Assembly: GCF_000502955.1 (NCBI RefSeq)
Contig: NZ_AYWO01000003.1
Coordinates: 71,067 to 135,066, forward strand
Length of the DNA stretch: 64,000 bases
Origin: Mesorhizobium sp. LNHC252B00
GTDB lineage: Bacteria > Pseudomonadota > Alphaproteobacteria > Rhizobiales > Rhizobiaceae
Reading direction: 5' to 3'
The number at the start of each line of letters is the position of its first letter. Positions within the stretch are counted from its first letter, which is position 1. The position numbers and the translations under genes were made by a program. Under the pieces are notes generated by a model that had not been told where the DNA came from, did not search any database, and was given only the letters and a program-made list of their open reading frames with translations. This document shows positions 25,861-35,845 of this stretch, in pieces.

Positions 25861-27762
25861 TCAGTCCCGCGCCAACACGATGATCCGATCCTCCGGCAAA
25901 TAGGCCAACGGCTCCGACTTCAACGGGTTGACGGTGACGCCGCCCAGCGCCCGCTGGTCGGCGTCTCCGGCGCGAATGCGCCTGTAACCCAAGGCGATTT
26001 CACCGCGCAACCGCGCCGATTCCGCGATTGTCCAGAAGGTCAGCGGCCGCTCGATGGCGACATAGTCAGCGACGGGACGCATGTAGATTTCGGAACCCTC
26101 CTCATCGAGCAGGTCATCGAAGATCGCGGCAAGGTGCTGGTTCTCGGACGCCTGCGCCAGCATCAGGCTGACCAGCCTGTTGCTGACGACGAAATCATCG
26201 GCCTTGGTGACTGCCGCAAGATCTCGGTTGCGCACGTCGATCATCTCGCTGACGATGCTGATGTGCATACCGGCGTCAACCGCGATCTTGCGCAGATGCA
26301 GCAGCGTCACCAGCGTGCGCGTATCGGCGGGCTGCGCTGGCATGGTTTCGCTATAGCCGAGGACGAGCACATGGTCGTAGGAAGGCACGTCCAGGCTTGC
26401 CAGAGCGGAGCTGCTCGATGTGTCCGTGACGCGGCAGTAAACCGACAGATTGTCACTGGCGACCGGCAGGCCGGCAACCTCCTGCTCAAGGTCGGGCGTA
26501 TCGGCCGCTATGGTCAGGATCGAACCAGGCGCGACGTAGCGCGACAGTTCGTAGGTTATGATCGGACCGCGCCGGTTCCAGCCGAGGACAAGCGTGCGCT
26601 CCGGCTTCGTCTCGACGGGCCGCGGCTCGAGGATCGCCGCCGCGTCGATCTTGATGCCAGCGCTCCCCAGCTTTATCGCCGCATCGTCCTCGGCGACGAT
26701 GATGGCGCGCATGTCCTTGCCGATCACCAGGTCCGACGGCGGGTTGAGATTGACGCGTCCCTCTTGGTCGCAAAGCCCGATCAGCGCACAGTGTTCATAC
26801 GCCATCACCGCCTCGCCGAAGGTCTTGCCGGTGAGGTCCGGCTGCTCGGTCGTATAGATTTCGCAGCCGTCGAAATCGAGCAGCTCCGAATAGACGCCGC
26901 TGAGGCCCGACTGCCGGCTTGAATGCACGACGATGCGCGAGATCAACTGGTCGGCCAGCACGAGCTGCACCTCGGCTCCGCCGACGACGCGCGCGACCTC
27001 GGCGTTCTTGCCATCGCGGATCTCGGCGGCGATGTTGTAGGGGGCGGTGCGCCGGTTCGGGTCGTTGACCAGCGCCAGCACCGTCTTGATGACCTGCGAA
27101 TCCGGATCGTCGCCGTCCGGCGACAGCACGATGACCGACCGCGAGGTCTGCGGATTGACGATGGCAAGGTCGTAGAGATCGGTCGGGTCACCGCTGCGGC
27201 AGATGATGCGCGTGTTGCCCAGCTTGCCGACCTTGGCCGCGATCTCGTCCTCCATCTCGACCTTGTCCATATTGGCCATGACCACAATGCGCGGACGTCG
27301 GCGGCTGGCATTGGCAATGACGAGCTCGGAGATGACGTCGAAGATCGACGGCGACCAGTTGAGGATGACCGTGTGATCTGTCTCCAGCACCCGCGAACGG
27401 CCCTTGCGCAATTCATCGAGCTTGCTGTCGACGCCGGCGCTCAGCACGCCGATGAGCGCCGAAACGACGAAGATGCCGGCAAGCGTGACAAACAGCATGA
27501 CGAGACGAAAGGCCCAGCCAGTGTCGCCGCCCATCGTACCGGAATCGAGCGTGCGCATCAGCGATTCCCAGAACGCTTCGACAAAGTTCAGCGGCTCGCC
27601 GCCTTCGGGCGCGATGCGGGTCACCGCAAGGAAACTCGCGGCGACGACGATGATCAGCAGTGAAACGACGGCAAGCCAGCCGATCAGCGCGATCGGGCCG
27701 GCGGCCATGCTCTTGTCAAACCCGTAGCGCAGCCGGGTTGCCAGCGAGTCTCGTTTCTTCAT
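25861..27762 (-). CDS. CASTOR/POLLUX-type ion channel with two RCK-like domains
   Basis: A 633-residue protein. Two transmembrane helices (about residues 22-46 and 82-108) flank a pore-helix-like region FVEAFWESLMRTLDSGTMGGDTGW without the TVGYG potassium filter. Two Rossmann-like regulatory domains follow, the first from TDHTVILNWSPSIFDVISEL and the second from RTLVLGWNRRGPIITYEL. This layout matches the CASTOR/POLLUX-related channel family, whose plant members work in nuclear calcium signalling during root symbiosis. Bacterial members are uncharacterised or only partly so. Ion selectivity cannot be read from the sequence. Confidence 0.88.
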   Translation of the reverse strand: MKKRDSLATRLRYGFDKSMAAGPIALIGWLAVVSLLIIVVAASFLAVTRIAPEGGEPLNFVEAFWESLMRTLDSGTMGGDTGWAFRLVMLFVTLAGIFVVSALIGVLSAGVDSKLDELRKGRSRVLETDHTVILNWSPSIFDVISELVIANASRRRPRIVVMANMDKVEMEDEIAAKVGKLGNTRIICRSGDPTDLYDLAIVNPQTSRSVIVLSPDGDDPDSQVIKTVLALVNDPNRRTAPYNIAAEIRDGKNAEVARVVGGAEVQLVLADQLISRIVVHSSRQSGLSGVYSELLDFDGCEIYTTEQPDLTGKTFGEAVMAYEHCALIGLCDQEGRVNLNPPSDLVIGKDMRAIIVAEDDAAIKLGSAGIKIDAAAILEPRPVETKPERTLVLGWNRRGPIITYELSRYVAPGSILTIAADTPDLEQEVAGLPVASDNLSVYCRVTDTSSSSALASLDVPSYDHVLVLGYSETMPAQPADTRTLVTLLHLRKIAVDAGMHISIVSEMIDVRNRDLAAVTKADDFVVSNRLVSLMLAQASENQHLAAIFDDLLDEEGSEIYMRPVADYVAIERPLTFWTIAESARLRGEIALGYRRIRAGDADQRALGGVTVNPLKSEPLAYLPEDRIIVLARD

Positions 27763-27919
27763 TTAGCCGACGCCCCGCAATATCCCCAAGGTCGATGCGC
27801 CGACTCTAGCGCATCGCCGAAGCCGCTCTCTTAGCCTGTGTTCAAATAAAGGGGAATCGCTTTCGCGTGCCCACGGCCAGGGAATCCGCCGACGCGGCGG
27901 ACGGCGGCCGACCCAAGGA

Positions 27920-28528
27920 TTAGTCCTTGTCCCAGCGCGGCCGGCGCATCGAAAATACCTCGTCGACGCTGGCATACTCCATATAGCCGAGGCGAGCGAC
28001 ATTGCCTGCCTTGGTGATGTCGAACAGACCGTCTGTCAGGAAGGCGTCGTCGATGTATACGCCGACCACTTCGCCGGCGACAACGACAGCGCTTGTCGGC
28101 GATCCGTCCAGCGCCTTTGGCCGAAAGACCTCCGTCACCCGGCATTCGAGTGCGGCCGGCGCTGCCGCCACACGCGGTGGCGCGACCAGGCGCGACGGCG
28201 CCATCGCAAGATCGGCATAGATGAACTCATTGACGCCGCGCGGTGCATTGACCGATGTGCGGTTCATCTTGTCGGCGAGATCGCGGCTGACCAGATTGGC
28301 GACAAACTCACCGGTTTCCTGCGCGAAGGAGGCGCTGTCCTTCTCGCCCTCTGAGGAGAACCAGACGATGAAGGGCCGCGTCGAAACGGCATTGAAGAAG
28401 GAGTACGGCGCGAGATTGACCTCGCCGGCTCCGTTCAGCGTCGAAATCCAGCCGATCGGGCGCGGCGCGACGATTGCCTTCGAAGGGTCGTGCGGCAGGC
28501 CGTGGCCCTTTGAAGGTTCGTAGAACAT
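27920..28528 (-). CDS. Flavin reductase family protein (FMN-binding split barrel)
   Basis: A 202-residue protein of the DIM6/NTAB flavoprotein family. Conserved pieces are KAIVAPRPIGWISTLNGAGEVNLAPYSFFNAVS, MVWFSS-like IVWFSSEGEKDSA.FA.ETGEFVANLVS and GEVVGVYIDDAFL. It likely binds FMN and serves as a reductase or oxidoreductase component. It begins on the base next to the stop of the nitroreductase gene, so the two are one unit. Confidence 0.88.
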   Translation of the reverse strand: MFYEPSKGHGLPHDPSKAIVAPRPIGWISTLNGAGEVNLAPYSFFNAVSTRPFIVWFSSEGEKDSASFAQETGEFVANLVSRDLADKMNRTSVNAPRGVNEFIYADLAMAPSRLVAPPRVAAAPAALECRVTEVFRPKALDGSPTSAVVVAGEVVGVYIDDAFLTDGLFDITKAGNVARLGYMEYASVDEVFSMRRPRWDKD

Positions 28529-29113
28529 TCAGCCCGCCCACGGCCCCGAATAGTCACCATAAAGCTTTGCGGGATCTGGCCGCGGCCGCTCCGGCGCCGG
28601 GCCCGCATAAGAGCCGATATGAATGAAACCGACGACGCGCTCCAGCGGTGCCAGCCCGAGCAGCGCCCTACCCTCCGGCACATCCGAATACCAGTTGCTG
28701 ATCATGTTGGTGCCATAACCCAGCGCGTTGGCTGCAATCATCAGGTTCATCGCCGCCATACCGCCCGACAGGAACATTTCCCATTGCGGGATTTTTGGGT
28801 TCTCCCTTGGGATCGATATCACGCCTATCACCAGCGGCGCGCGCGAGAACCGCGCCAGTTCCTGGTTGCGGCGGCCTTCCGGCAATGGACCCTCCCGCTG
28901 CTCGGCAAGTGCTGCCAGTTGTCTGCCGATCTCGATACGAGCATCGCCACGATAGAGGATAAAGCGCCAAGGCTCCAATCGGCCATGATCGGGCACTCGC
29001 GAGGCGGCGGCGATCATCGTCGCGATCTCCACATCGCTCGGCGCCGGCTCCTTCAAATCAGGAATCGGCGCGGAGTTTCGGCTCAGCAGAAAGTCGATGA
29101 TCGGCGACGCCAT
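28529..29113 (-). CDS. Nitroreductase family protein
   Basis: A 194-residue FMN-dependent nitroreductase-fold protein. Signatures are ASRVPDHGRLEPWRFILYRG near the N-terminus (FMN phosphate region), GGMAAMNLMIAANALGYGT and ERVVGFIHIGSYAG. Likely a NAD(P)H-dependent reductase; substrate unknown. It is divergent from the exported protein at 29273 across about 160 bases and directly followed by the flavin reductase gene. Confidence 0.88.
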   Translation of the reverse strand: MASPIIDFLLSRNSAPIPDLKEPAPSDVEIATMIAAASRVPDHGRLEPWRFILYRGDARIEIGRQLAALAEQREGPLPEGRRNQELARFSRAPLVIGVISIPRENPKIPQWEMFLSGGMAAMNLMIAANALGYGTNMISNWYSDVPEGRALLGLAPLERVVGFIHIGSYAGPAPERPRPDPAKLYGDYSGPWAG

Positions 29114-29272
29114 GGGCGCAAGTCTCCTGAACAGTCTGTCTTGAGCTGAAGCGCACCATCGGGAATTCGGGCGACTCGGGCATTGGCGCGGAATATACGC
29201 CGGATGGGAGAGTCGTATCGATCGGACTCTTAAGCCTTGAAATTGCCACCGCCATGGGCTTCAACGCAAGGC

Positions 29273-30235
29273 ATGTTTGAGGGGACTATCCGTCTTTTCC
29301 TGGTCTGGCTCAGCGCCCTGCTGTTCATGGCGCCGGTTTCGTTCGCCATGGCGCAGAACGTCGATGGCGTAAGCGACCTGAAGCTTCCCGGAATCTCAAG
29401 CTATGCGACGCCGAAAGGCGAGAGGTCGCTGGCGCTGAGCGGCGGCGGCGCCATCACGCTCTCCGCGCAGTTGACCGACAAGGGTTCCGACATCACCCGC
29501 GGCATCGTCTGGCGGGTCTTCAAGCCCGAAGCCATCAACGGAAAATTGCCGATGGTCGCCTCCGCGCATGGCGGGACCGCCGTCTTCCAGCTCGAACCCG
29601 GCAGCTATCTTGTTCATGCCTCCTACGGTCGGGCCGGCGCCACCAAGCGCATCACCGTCGGCAAGGACGCCAAGCGCGAGAGCCTCGTGCTCGATGCCGG
29701 CGGCCTCAAGCTTGATGCTGTGCTGTCCGGCGGCGTGCGCATTCCGCCGAAGAAGCTGCGCTTTTCGATCTACGAGGGCACGGCAGAGGCTAATGGCGAC
29801 CGCGCGCTGATCATCCCCGATGTCGAGCCCAACAGTGTCGTACGGCTCAACGCCGGCATCTACCATGTCGTCTCGACCTATGGCGCGGTCAATGCGGTCA
29901 TCCGCTCCGACATCCGCGTCGAGGCCGGCAAGCTGACCGAAGCCACCGTCGAGCACCACGCCGCCGAGATCACGATGAAATTGGTGCGCGAGACCGGTGG
30001 CGAGGCGATCGCCGACACGTCATGGTCGTTGCTCAACGAATCCGGCGATCCGATCAAGGAAACTGTCGGCGCGTTCGCATCCATGGTGCTGGCCGAGGGC
30101 GACTACACCATCATCGCCAAGAACCGCGACCGCATCTATCAGAAGGATTTCACGGTCGTGGCCGGGCAGAACCAGGAGATCGAGGTTCTGGCCACCGAAG
30201 CGGCGGCGATGGATCCCGAAGAAGGTGCGGACTGA
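29273..30235 (+). CDS. Exported hypothetical protein with repeated beta domains
   Basis: A 320-residue protein with a signal peptide (RLFLVWLSALLFMAPVSFAMA). The mature part appears to repeat an Ig/carboxypeptidase-regulatory-like beta unit: ELEPGSYLVHASYGRAGATKRI, RLNAGIYHVVSTYGAVNAVI and LAEGDYTIIAKNRDRIYQKDF each read as the closing strands of one unit. The ATG at 29273 follows CAAGGC; an upstream TTG at 29237 would spoil the signal peptide. It may be a periplasmic or surface adaptor. Function is unknown. Confidence 0.75.
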   Translation: MFEGTIRLFLVWLSALLFMAPVSFAMAQNVDGVSDLKLPGISSYATPKGERSLALSGGGAITLSAQLTDKGSDITRGIVWRVFKPEAINGKLPMVASAHGGTAVFQLEPGSYLVHASYGRAGATKRITVGKDAKRESLVLDAGGLKLDAVLSGGVRIPPKKLRFSIYEGTAEANGDRALIIPDVEPNSVVRLNAGIYHVVSTYGAVNAVIRSDIRVEAGKLTEATVEHHAAEITMKLVRETGGEAIADTSWSLLNESGDPIKETVGAFASMVLAEGDYTIIAKNRDRIYQKDFTVVAGQNQEIEVLATEAAAMDPEEGAD

Positions 30236-30248
30236 CCTTCAATTGATT

Positions 30249-31187
30249 TCAAGCAGCCAGCTTGGTCCGCGCCGGCAGGAACGGAATCCGGCGGCGCGGC
30301 AAGGTCGGCGCCAGGTCGAACACGCCGCGATAAAGGCGGTGAAGCAATGCCTTGCGGTCACGCAATGGCTCCAGTTCGCTCCAGCTCAGCACCTCGCCGA
30401 CACGCACGTCGATCGCCTTGCCGGACAGCCGCGCGAATTCGTGGATGAGCAGCGACGTCCGCAATGTCAGCGACGCCTTGCCGACGAACTTCGCCAGGCG
30501 GCCGTTGCGCTCGGCCATGTTCATCGGCCCGCTGACCAGATGGAAAAGCCTGCCATTCTGCCCGGAAAAATGCATCGGGATCACCGACGCCTTTGCCTCC
30601 TGAATGAGACGCGCCGGAAACATCTTCCACGGCAGGTCGCGCGCCCGGCCAAAACCATTTGGCGCGGTGGCGACGCCACCGGCGGGAAACACCACGATGG
30701 TGACGCCTTGCTTGAGCAGCCGCACCGCCTCGTGGCGCACGGCCATGTTGTTCTTGAGCGCGTCCTTGGTCTCGGAAAAGTCGATCGGCAGCGAGTAAGG
30801 CTCCATCTCGCGGATCTTGAGCAGATCCTTGTGGATCATCACCCGGAACGGGCGTCCGAGCTGCTCGGCCAATGACAGCACGGCAATGCCGTCACCGATG
30901 CCGAACGGATGATTGGCGACGATCACCAGCGGCGTATCCGGCAATTGTGCGGGTGGCCATTGGTCTGACGTCCGCACCCGTACATCGATCAGGTCGAGCA
31001 TGCGACCGAACACGCGCTCGCCTGTCGGCACGACCTGACGGCGCCAGAAATCGTAAAGCGCGGTGTAACGGTCGCGGCCCGACAGGCCTTCGACCGAATG
31101 GATGAACCAGCGCGTCAGCGCCGGCTGGCGCGGATTGGCATAGGAAAGCTCGGGAAAGGGTCGTTCGCGCAATTTCAGCTTGAGCAT
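30249..31187 (-). CDS. Lysophospholipid acyltransferase family protein
   Basis: A 312-residue PlsC-type acyltransferase. The catalytic block is VIVANHPFGIGDGIAV (His and Asp spaced as in the hemolysin-like branch), the substrate-binding block is VVFPAGGVATAPNGFG, and a later KASVIPMHFSGQNGRLF is typical of the same branch. It probably transfers an acyl chain to a lysolipid, for example in ornithine-lipid or phospholipid synthesis. It lies downstream of thrS but a strong hairpin separates them. Confidence 0.85.
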   Translation of the reverse strand: MLKLKLRERPFPELSYANPRQPALTRWFIHSVEGLSGRDRYTALYDFWRRQVVPTGERVFGRMLDLIDVRVRTSDQWPPAQLPDTPLVIVANHPFGIGDGIAVLSLAEQLGRPFRVMIHKDLLKIREMEPYSLPIDFSETKDALKNNMAVRHEAVRLLKQGVTIVVFPAGGVATAPNGFGRARDLPWKMFPARLIQEAKASVIPMHFSGQNGRLFHLVSGPMNMAERNGRLAKFVGKASLTLRTSLLIHEFARLSGKAIDVRVGEVLSWSELEPLRDRKALLHRLYRGVFDLAPTLPRRRIPFLPARTKLAA

Positions 31188-31225
31188 ATGGGCTCGTTAC
31201 AAGTTCCGCGTGACAAGGATATGTG

Positions 31226-31255
31226 AAATGGCGGTGGATCGCTCCACCGCCATTT
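31226..31255 (-). terminator. Perfect 13-bp hairpin, likely thrS terminator
   Basis: AAATGGCGGTGGA (31226-31238) and TCCACCGCCATTT (31243-31255) are exact reverse complements around a TCGC loop. It lies 18 bases past the thrS stop, in the direction of thrS transcription, and ends in a short ATTT tract. It is symmetric and could also act on the other strand. Confidence 0.65.
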
Positions 31256-31272
31256 GGCCGGAACTATGCCGA

Positions 31273-33252
31273 TCAGGCCGCGCGTTTGCGCTTGCGGTCG
31301 GGTGTAACAGCCTCTTCGGTCAGTTTCGCGATCGCCTGGTCAAGGCCAAGCGATTCCTGGTCGCGTGAGCCCAGCCGGCGCATGTTGACAGTCTGCTCTT
31401 CCGCCTCGCGCTTACCGCAGACGAGGATGACGGGAACCTTGGCCAGGCTGTGCTCGCGGACCTTGTAGTTGATCTTTTCGTTGCGCAGATCCGCTTCCGC
31501 CAACAGCCCTGCGGCCTTCAGCTTTGCCACCACTTCGGTCGCATAGCCGTCGGCATCCGACGTGATCGTCGCCACCACCACCTGCAGCGGCGCGAACCAC
31601 AGCGGGAAATGGCCGGAATAGTTCTCGATCAGGATGCCGAGGAAGCGCTCCATCGAGCCACAGATGGCGCGGTGCACCATCACCGGCTGCTTCTTCTCCG
31701 AATCCGAGCCGATATAGAAGGCGCCGAACCGTTCCGGCAGGTTGAAATCGACCTGCGTCGTGCCGCACTGCCATTCGCGGCCGATGGCGTCCTTCAGCAC
31801 ATACTCGAATTTCGGCCCGTAGAAGGCGCCCTCACCCGGATTGATCGAGGTCTTGATACGATTGCCGGACCGCGTCCTGATGGTTTCCAGCACGCTGCCC
31901 ATGATCGCTTCGGCGTGGTCCCACGCTTCGTCGGTGCCGACACGCTTGTCCGGCCGTGTCGACAGCTTGACGCTGATCTCGTCAAAACCAAAGTCGGCAT
32001 AGGTCGACAGAATCAGGTCGTTGATGCGCAGGCACTCCGACGCCAGCTGCTCCTCGGTGCAGAAGATATGCGCATCGTCCTGCGTGAAGCCGCGCACGCG
32101 CATGAGCCCATGCAGCGCGCCAGATGGCTCATAGCGATGCACATTGCCGAATTCTGCAAGCTTTACGGGCAGATCGCGATAAGACTTCAACCCATGCTTG
32201 AAAATCTGCACATGGCCCGGACAGTTCATCGGCTTCAGCGCGAAGACCCGATCGTCATCGGTATCGTCGCCGGCGACCGTCACCTTGAACATGGCGTCGC
32301 GATACCAGCCCCAGTGGCCTGACGTCTCCCACAGGCTCTTGTCGAGTACCTGCGGCGCGTTGACTTCCTGGTAGCCCTGCTCGTCGAGGCGGCGGCGCAT
32401 GTAGTTGACCAGGTTCTGGAACATCTTCCAGCCCTTGGCGTGCCAGAAGACGACGCCTGGGCCCTCTTCCTGGAAATGGAACAGGTCCATCTCGCGGCCG
32501 AGCTTCCGATGGTCGCGCTTCTCTGCCTCGTCGAGCATCATCTGATAGGCTTCGAGCTGCGCCTGGTCGGCCCAGGCCGTGCCATAGATGCGCGTCAGCA
32601 TCGGATTGTTCGAGTCGCCGCGCCAATACGCACCGGCCACCTTCATCAATTTGAAGGAATTGCCGATCTGCCCGGTTGAGGCCATGTGCGGGCCGCGGCA
32701 AAGGTCGAACCAGTCGCCCTGGGCATAGATCTTGAGATCCTGATCCTCGGGAATGGCGTCGATCAGCTCCAGCTTGTACTGCTCGCCCTTGTCGGCAAAC
32801 ACTTTCTTCGCCTTGTCGCGCGACCAGACTTCCTTGGTGAACGGCTTGTTGCGCGCAATGATCTCGCGCATCTTCTTCTCGATCACCGGAAAATCGTCCG
32901 GCGTGAACGGCTCGTTGCGAGCAAAGTCGTAATAGAAGCCGTTCTCGATCACCGGCCCGATGGTCACCTGCGTTCCCGGCCACAATTCCTGCACGGCTTC
33001 CGCAAGCACATGCGCCGCGTCGTGGCGAATCAGTTCCAGCGCGCGCGGATCGTCGCGGGTGACGATCTCGACCTTGCCGGACTTGCCGAGCGGATCGCTG
33101 AGGTCGCGCACGGTGCCATCGATGGCGTAAGCGACGGCCTTCTTGGCCAGCGATTTCGATATCGATTCGGCGAGACCAGCACCGGTCATCGCCGCGTCGT
33201 ATTCGCGGACGGAGCCATCGGGAAATGTCAGGGAAACGGAATTCAGCATCAT
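31273..33252 (-). CDS. thrS: Threonyl-tRNA synthetase
   Basis: A 659-residue class II synthetase. Domains in order: TGS (about 4-65), editing domain with HDAAH (residues 77-81), class II catalytic core with the zinc-site [13 protein letters not shown] and motif 3 [19 protein letters not shown], then the anticodon-binding domain ending in [17 protein letters not shown]. The first of two adjacent ATGs is at 33252, the second at 33249; GGAG upstream fits either. Confidence 0.97.
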   Translation of the reverse strand: MMLNSVSLTFPDGSVREYDAAMTGAGLAESISKSLAKKAVAYAIDGTVRDLSDPLGKSGKVEIVTRDDPRALELIRHDAAHVLAEAVQELWPGTQVTIGPVIENGFYYDFARNEPFTPDDFPVIEKKMREIIARNKPFTKEVWSRDKAKKVFADKGEQYKLELIDAIPEDQDLKIYAQGDWFDLCRGPHMASTGQIGNSFKLMKVAGAYWRGDSNNPMLTRIYGTAWADQAQLEAYQMMLDEAEKRDHRKLGREMDLFHFQEEGPGVVFWHAKGWKMFQNLVNYMRRRLDEQGYQEVNAPQVLDKSLWETSGHWGWYRDAMFKVTVAGDDTDDDRVFALKPMNCPGHVQIFKHGLKSYRDLPVKLAEFGNVHRYEPSGALHGLMRVRGFTQDDAHIFCTEEQLASECLRINDLILSTYADFGFDEISVKLSTRPDKRVGTDEAWDHAEAIMGSVLETIRTRSGNRIKTSINPGEGAFYGPKFEYVLKDAIGREWQCGTTQVDFNLPERFGAFYIGSDSEKKQPVMVHRAICGSMERFLGILIENYSGHFPLWFAPLQVVVATITSDADGYATEVVAKLKAAGLLAEADLRNEKINYKVREHSLAKVPVILVCGKREAEEQTVNMRRLGSRDQESLGLDQAIAKLTEEAVTPDRKRKRAA

Positions 33253-33470
33253 GTATCTCCTATCCAGTCCCGCAAACGAGCGCGGGTGGTCGTGGGGTTA
33301 AGCCGGACGCGCCAATCTACATGGACAACGGCAGCGGGCGGGTTTTAGAGGCAGTGCCGCGTCAGGTAAAGGGTGGTCGTTGGCGCAGCCGTCAGGAAAT
33401 GTCGCCACAGATGTTGCAGGCTGGCCGCAGAGGCTTGCGAAAATGCGCGACATGAACTGGAATCATCGAC

Positions 33471-34249
33471 ATGGAAGACGCAACACCCAGCCGAACCGCC
33501 CTTGGCGTCGCACGTATGAGGGCTCTCCATCAATTTTCACCGCAAGCGTGGCTGTTTCGCGATCCCTACGCGATCGCAATTCTGGGTGAAGCCGCTCCCT
33601 CGGCACAGGAGCTCGAGCAGGAAGACGAGCGCCGACGGCGCATGCGCCTGTTCGTGGCGGCGCGCGCCCGGTTCGCCGAGGACTGGTTGGCGGTGGCGGT
33701 CGGTCGCGCTATCCGGCAGCTCGTCGTGCTTGGCGCCGGCCTCGATACGTTTTCGCTGCGCAACCCATATCCGGATCTCAGCGTGTTCGAAGTCGACCAC
33801 CCGGCGACACAGGCGTGCCGGTCGATTTCGAGCGGCAGAGCCTGCCCGAAGAACTGGCTGCGGCAGGGTTGCGGTCGACCGAACCCAGCTTCTTCATCTG
33901 GCTGGGGGTCGTACCCTACCTGACGCAGGAAGCGATCTTCAACACGCTGTCCTGGATAGCTGGCATCCCCAGGTCGGAGGTCGTGTTCGACTATAGCGAA
34001 CCGGCCGAGATACGCGACGCTGCGGGACAGGCCGCCCTGGCCTGCCACGCGGCGCGCGTCGCGTCTGTCGGTGAGCCCTGGATCAGCTTCTTCATCCCTG
34101 GTGAGCTGGCGAAATCCCTGAACGACCTCGGGTTCGATGAGATCGAAGATCTCGAGAGCGGCGATATTGCCGCCCGCCTTTCCGGAGCTCCGAGGGGAGC
34201 GACGCCCAACTCCGGTGGCCACATCATCCACGCGCGCCGAAGTTTCTGA
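33471..34249 (+). pseudogene. Class I SAM-dependent methyltransferase gene broken by an internal deletion
   Basis: The 5' part encodes MEDATPSRTALGVARMRA and then LVVLGAGLDTFSLRNPYPDL and FEVDHPATQA, the SAM-binding half of the LCMT-like (TIGR00027) methyltransferase family. The 3' part, in another frame from about 33814, resumes with VPVDFERQSLPEELAAAGL and runs to the normal C-terminus at 34249. The roughly 20 residues that normally join DHPATQ to VPVDFE (a WK-type helix) are missing, and the frame changes at 33810-33816. A deletion of about 60 bases that is not a multiple of three explains both. Each half otherwise looks well preserved, so the loss is recent. Confidence 0.8.
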
Positions 34250-34255
34250 CCAGAC

Positions 34256-35083
34256 TTATTTCGCCAGCAGCGGCAAGTCCTCCAGGAACGCGGCCCGCGT
34301 CTTGAGGCCCTTGGGCATATCGGTGCGGTTGGTGTCGACCACCGGCCGCGCAAAGACGATCTGGCGGCCGTCCTTGTTCGCCCAGCCGACGAACCAGCCG
34401 AGCGAGCGCTTTTCCTGGACCTTGTCGGCATCGTTAGCCAGCTTGGTGCTGCCGGTCTTGCCTTGCACCGTCCAGCCTCCTGCCTGGAAAGTCGGGATGA
34501 TGGCTGATGTCATGTCATACGCTTTGGCCGAGACCGGTAGCTTGCGGGCCAGAAACCTGCGCAGGAAATCGACCTGCTCGACCGGCGTGATCTTCAGGGA
34601 GGAACTCACCCAGGACCGGGTCAGGCCATCATTCTTGCCGGGATTGCCGGAAACATCGGCATTGCCGTAGTCGAATTTCGAGACATAGCCGGCAAAGCTT
34701 TGCGGCCCAAGCCGGCGGGTGATTTCACGCGAATACCAGAGGATCGAATCCTTTTCCCAGATCATCGGATCGACGGTCTTCTGGTCCCGCTTCAAGGCCT
34801 TGAACTCCGGCTTGTAATCCCAGCTCGGTGTGTGCTCGTCGCCCAAGATTCCACTGTCATAACCGATCAGCGACACCGGCACCTTGAACGTCGAGGCCGG
34901 GCTGAACCGCTGATCGCACACGCCATTCTGGTAGAGCGTCTTGCCGCTCGCCGCATCGGCGATCAGCGTGCATTGCACGTCCATCAGCGGCGCCGATTGC
35001 GCGCGCATCGGAAATCCCAGCAGCCAGGCGAGCAGAAACAGGACGCCGGCAAAGATGAAGGGAAGACGGTCTATGTTACGCAT
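34256..35083 (-). CDS. Class D (OXA-type) beta-lactamase
   Basis: A 275-residue exported serine beta-lactamase. Motifs: the active-site S64-T-F-K67, S113 in the DSIL second motif (usually S-x-V), Y139-G-N141, W158 in SWVSSSLKI and the K209-T-G211 box. An N-terminal signal anchor spans about residues 7-30. It should hydrolyse penicillins; spectrum cannot be judged from the sequence. It converges with the broken methyltransferase gene, seven bases away, and no mobile element flanks it directly, so it looks like a resident chromosomal gene. Confidence 0.92.
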   Translation of the reverse strand: MRNIDRLPFIFAGVLFLLAWLLGFPMRAQSAPLMDVQCTLIADAASGKTLYQNGVCDQRFSPASTFKVPVSLIGYDSGILGDEHTPSWDYKPEFKALKRDQKTVDPMIWEKDSILWYSREITRRLGPQSFAGYVSKFDYGNADVSGNPGKNDGLTRSWVSSSLKITPVEQVDFLRRFLARKLPVSAKAYDMTSAIIPTFQAGGWTVQGKTGSTKLANDADKVQEKRSLGWFVGWANKDGRQIVFARPVVDTNRTDMPKGLKTRAAFLEDLPLLAK

Positions 35084-35229
35084 TTGATGCTCGCTCCAGA
35101 GGGGGTTCGCGAGCGGCTTAGCGAGGTCTCTTGTCTCGATTTTGTCTCAAATGCGCAGTCTCTGTGCAGCCTGACGTTAACCCTACCGGATCGTAAACTC
35201 GCAATACGGCCGAGATTTCGCTGGCGCCG

Positions 35230-35604
35230 TCACCCCTGCTCTTCGCCCGGCTTGCTGCCGATCCGCCAGTAGCGCCAGGGCGTGAACCAGACATAGCGCT
35301 TAGCCAGGGTTTCCGGCACGCGGTCGATGCCATGCGTGCCGAATGGGCCGCAACGCAGCACCCGAAAAAAGCCCATCCAGCCGCCGGCCCACAAGCCATG
35401 GCGGGCGATCGCCTCGTGCGCGTATTCGGAACAGGTCGGCAAATGCCGGCAGGAATTGCCGACAAAGCCGGACAGTGTCAGTTGGTAAATGCGCACGAGC
35501 GTCGTGCCTAGGACACGGCCGGGCGTCTTGCGCCACGGGCCGGGCCAGTTGCGCCCACGCCTTGGCGGTCCGGCGCTATGCGCATGTCCATGCTGGTCGC
35601 CCAC
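35230..35604 (-). CDS. yidD: Membrane protein insertion efficiency factor YidD
   Basis: A 124-residue protein with the YidD core: VRIYQLTLSGFVGNSCRHLPTCSEYAHEAI, then RHGLWAGGWMGFFRVLRCGPFGTHGIDRVP. The core is about 75 residues; a proline/arginine-rich N-terminal extension of about 35 residues precedes it. YidD assists YidC in inserting membrane proteins. The GTG at 35604 follows CGGAGACC. The genes usually beside yidD are not here: upstream lie mobile-element fossils. Confidence 0.9.
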   Translation of the reverse strand: MGDQHGHAHSAGPPRRGRNWPGPWRKTPGRVLGTTLVRIYQLTLSGFVGNSCRHLPTCSEYAHEAIARHGLWAGGWMGFFRVLRCGPFGTHGIDRVPETLAKRYVWFTPWRYWRIGSKPGEEQG

Positions 35605-35703
35605 TGCGGTCTCCGTATCGCGCTCCCACGCGATAGATGTGGGCTTCGTCAGGAGAACGCAATCCCACTCCTTGTGCGCCTCCCGCCGTCACGGACGGTG
35701 TGT

Positions 35704-35826
35704 GGCGCCATAAGCGACCGACAGCGCGGCCTGGTGCTTGAGGCAGGTGGTGGCGTTGAGCAGCCGGGCAACCTCGTCGCGGCTCAGGACCACCGGCAGC
35801 TTGCGCGGATGCGCCAGGGGTGGTTC
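35704..35826 (-). pseudogene. Fragment of a tyrosine recombinase/integrase
   Basis: About 41 codons on the minus strand read PLAHPRKLPVVLSRDEVARL, then LNATTCLKHQAALSVAYGA. This is the start of the catalytic domain of a XerC/IS91-associated phage-type integrase. The match stops abruptly before the first catalytic Arg. The catalytic residues are therefore absent, and the piece is directly fused to an ISAs1 remnant, so it is a fossil. Confidence 0.6.
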
Positions 35827-35845
35827 GGCAGCAGCGGCAGAGCAT

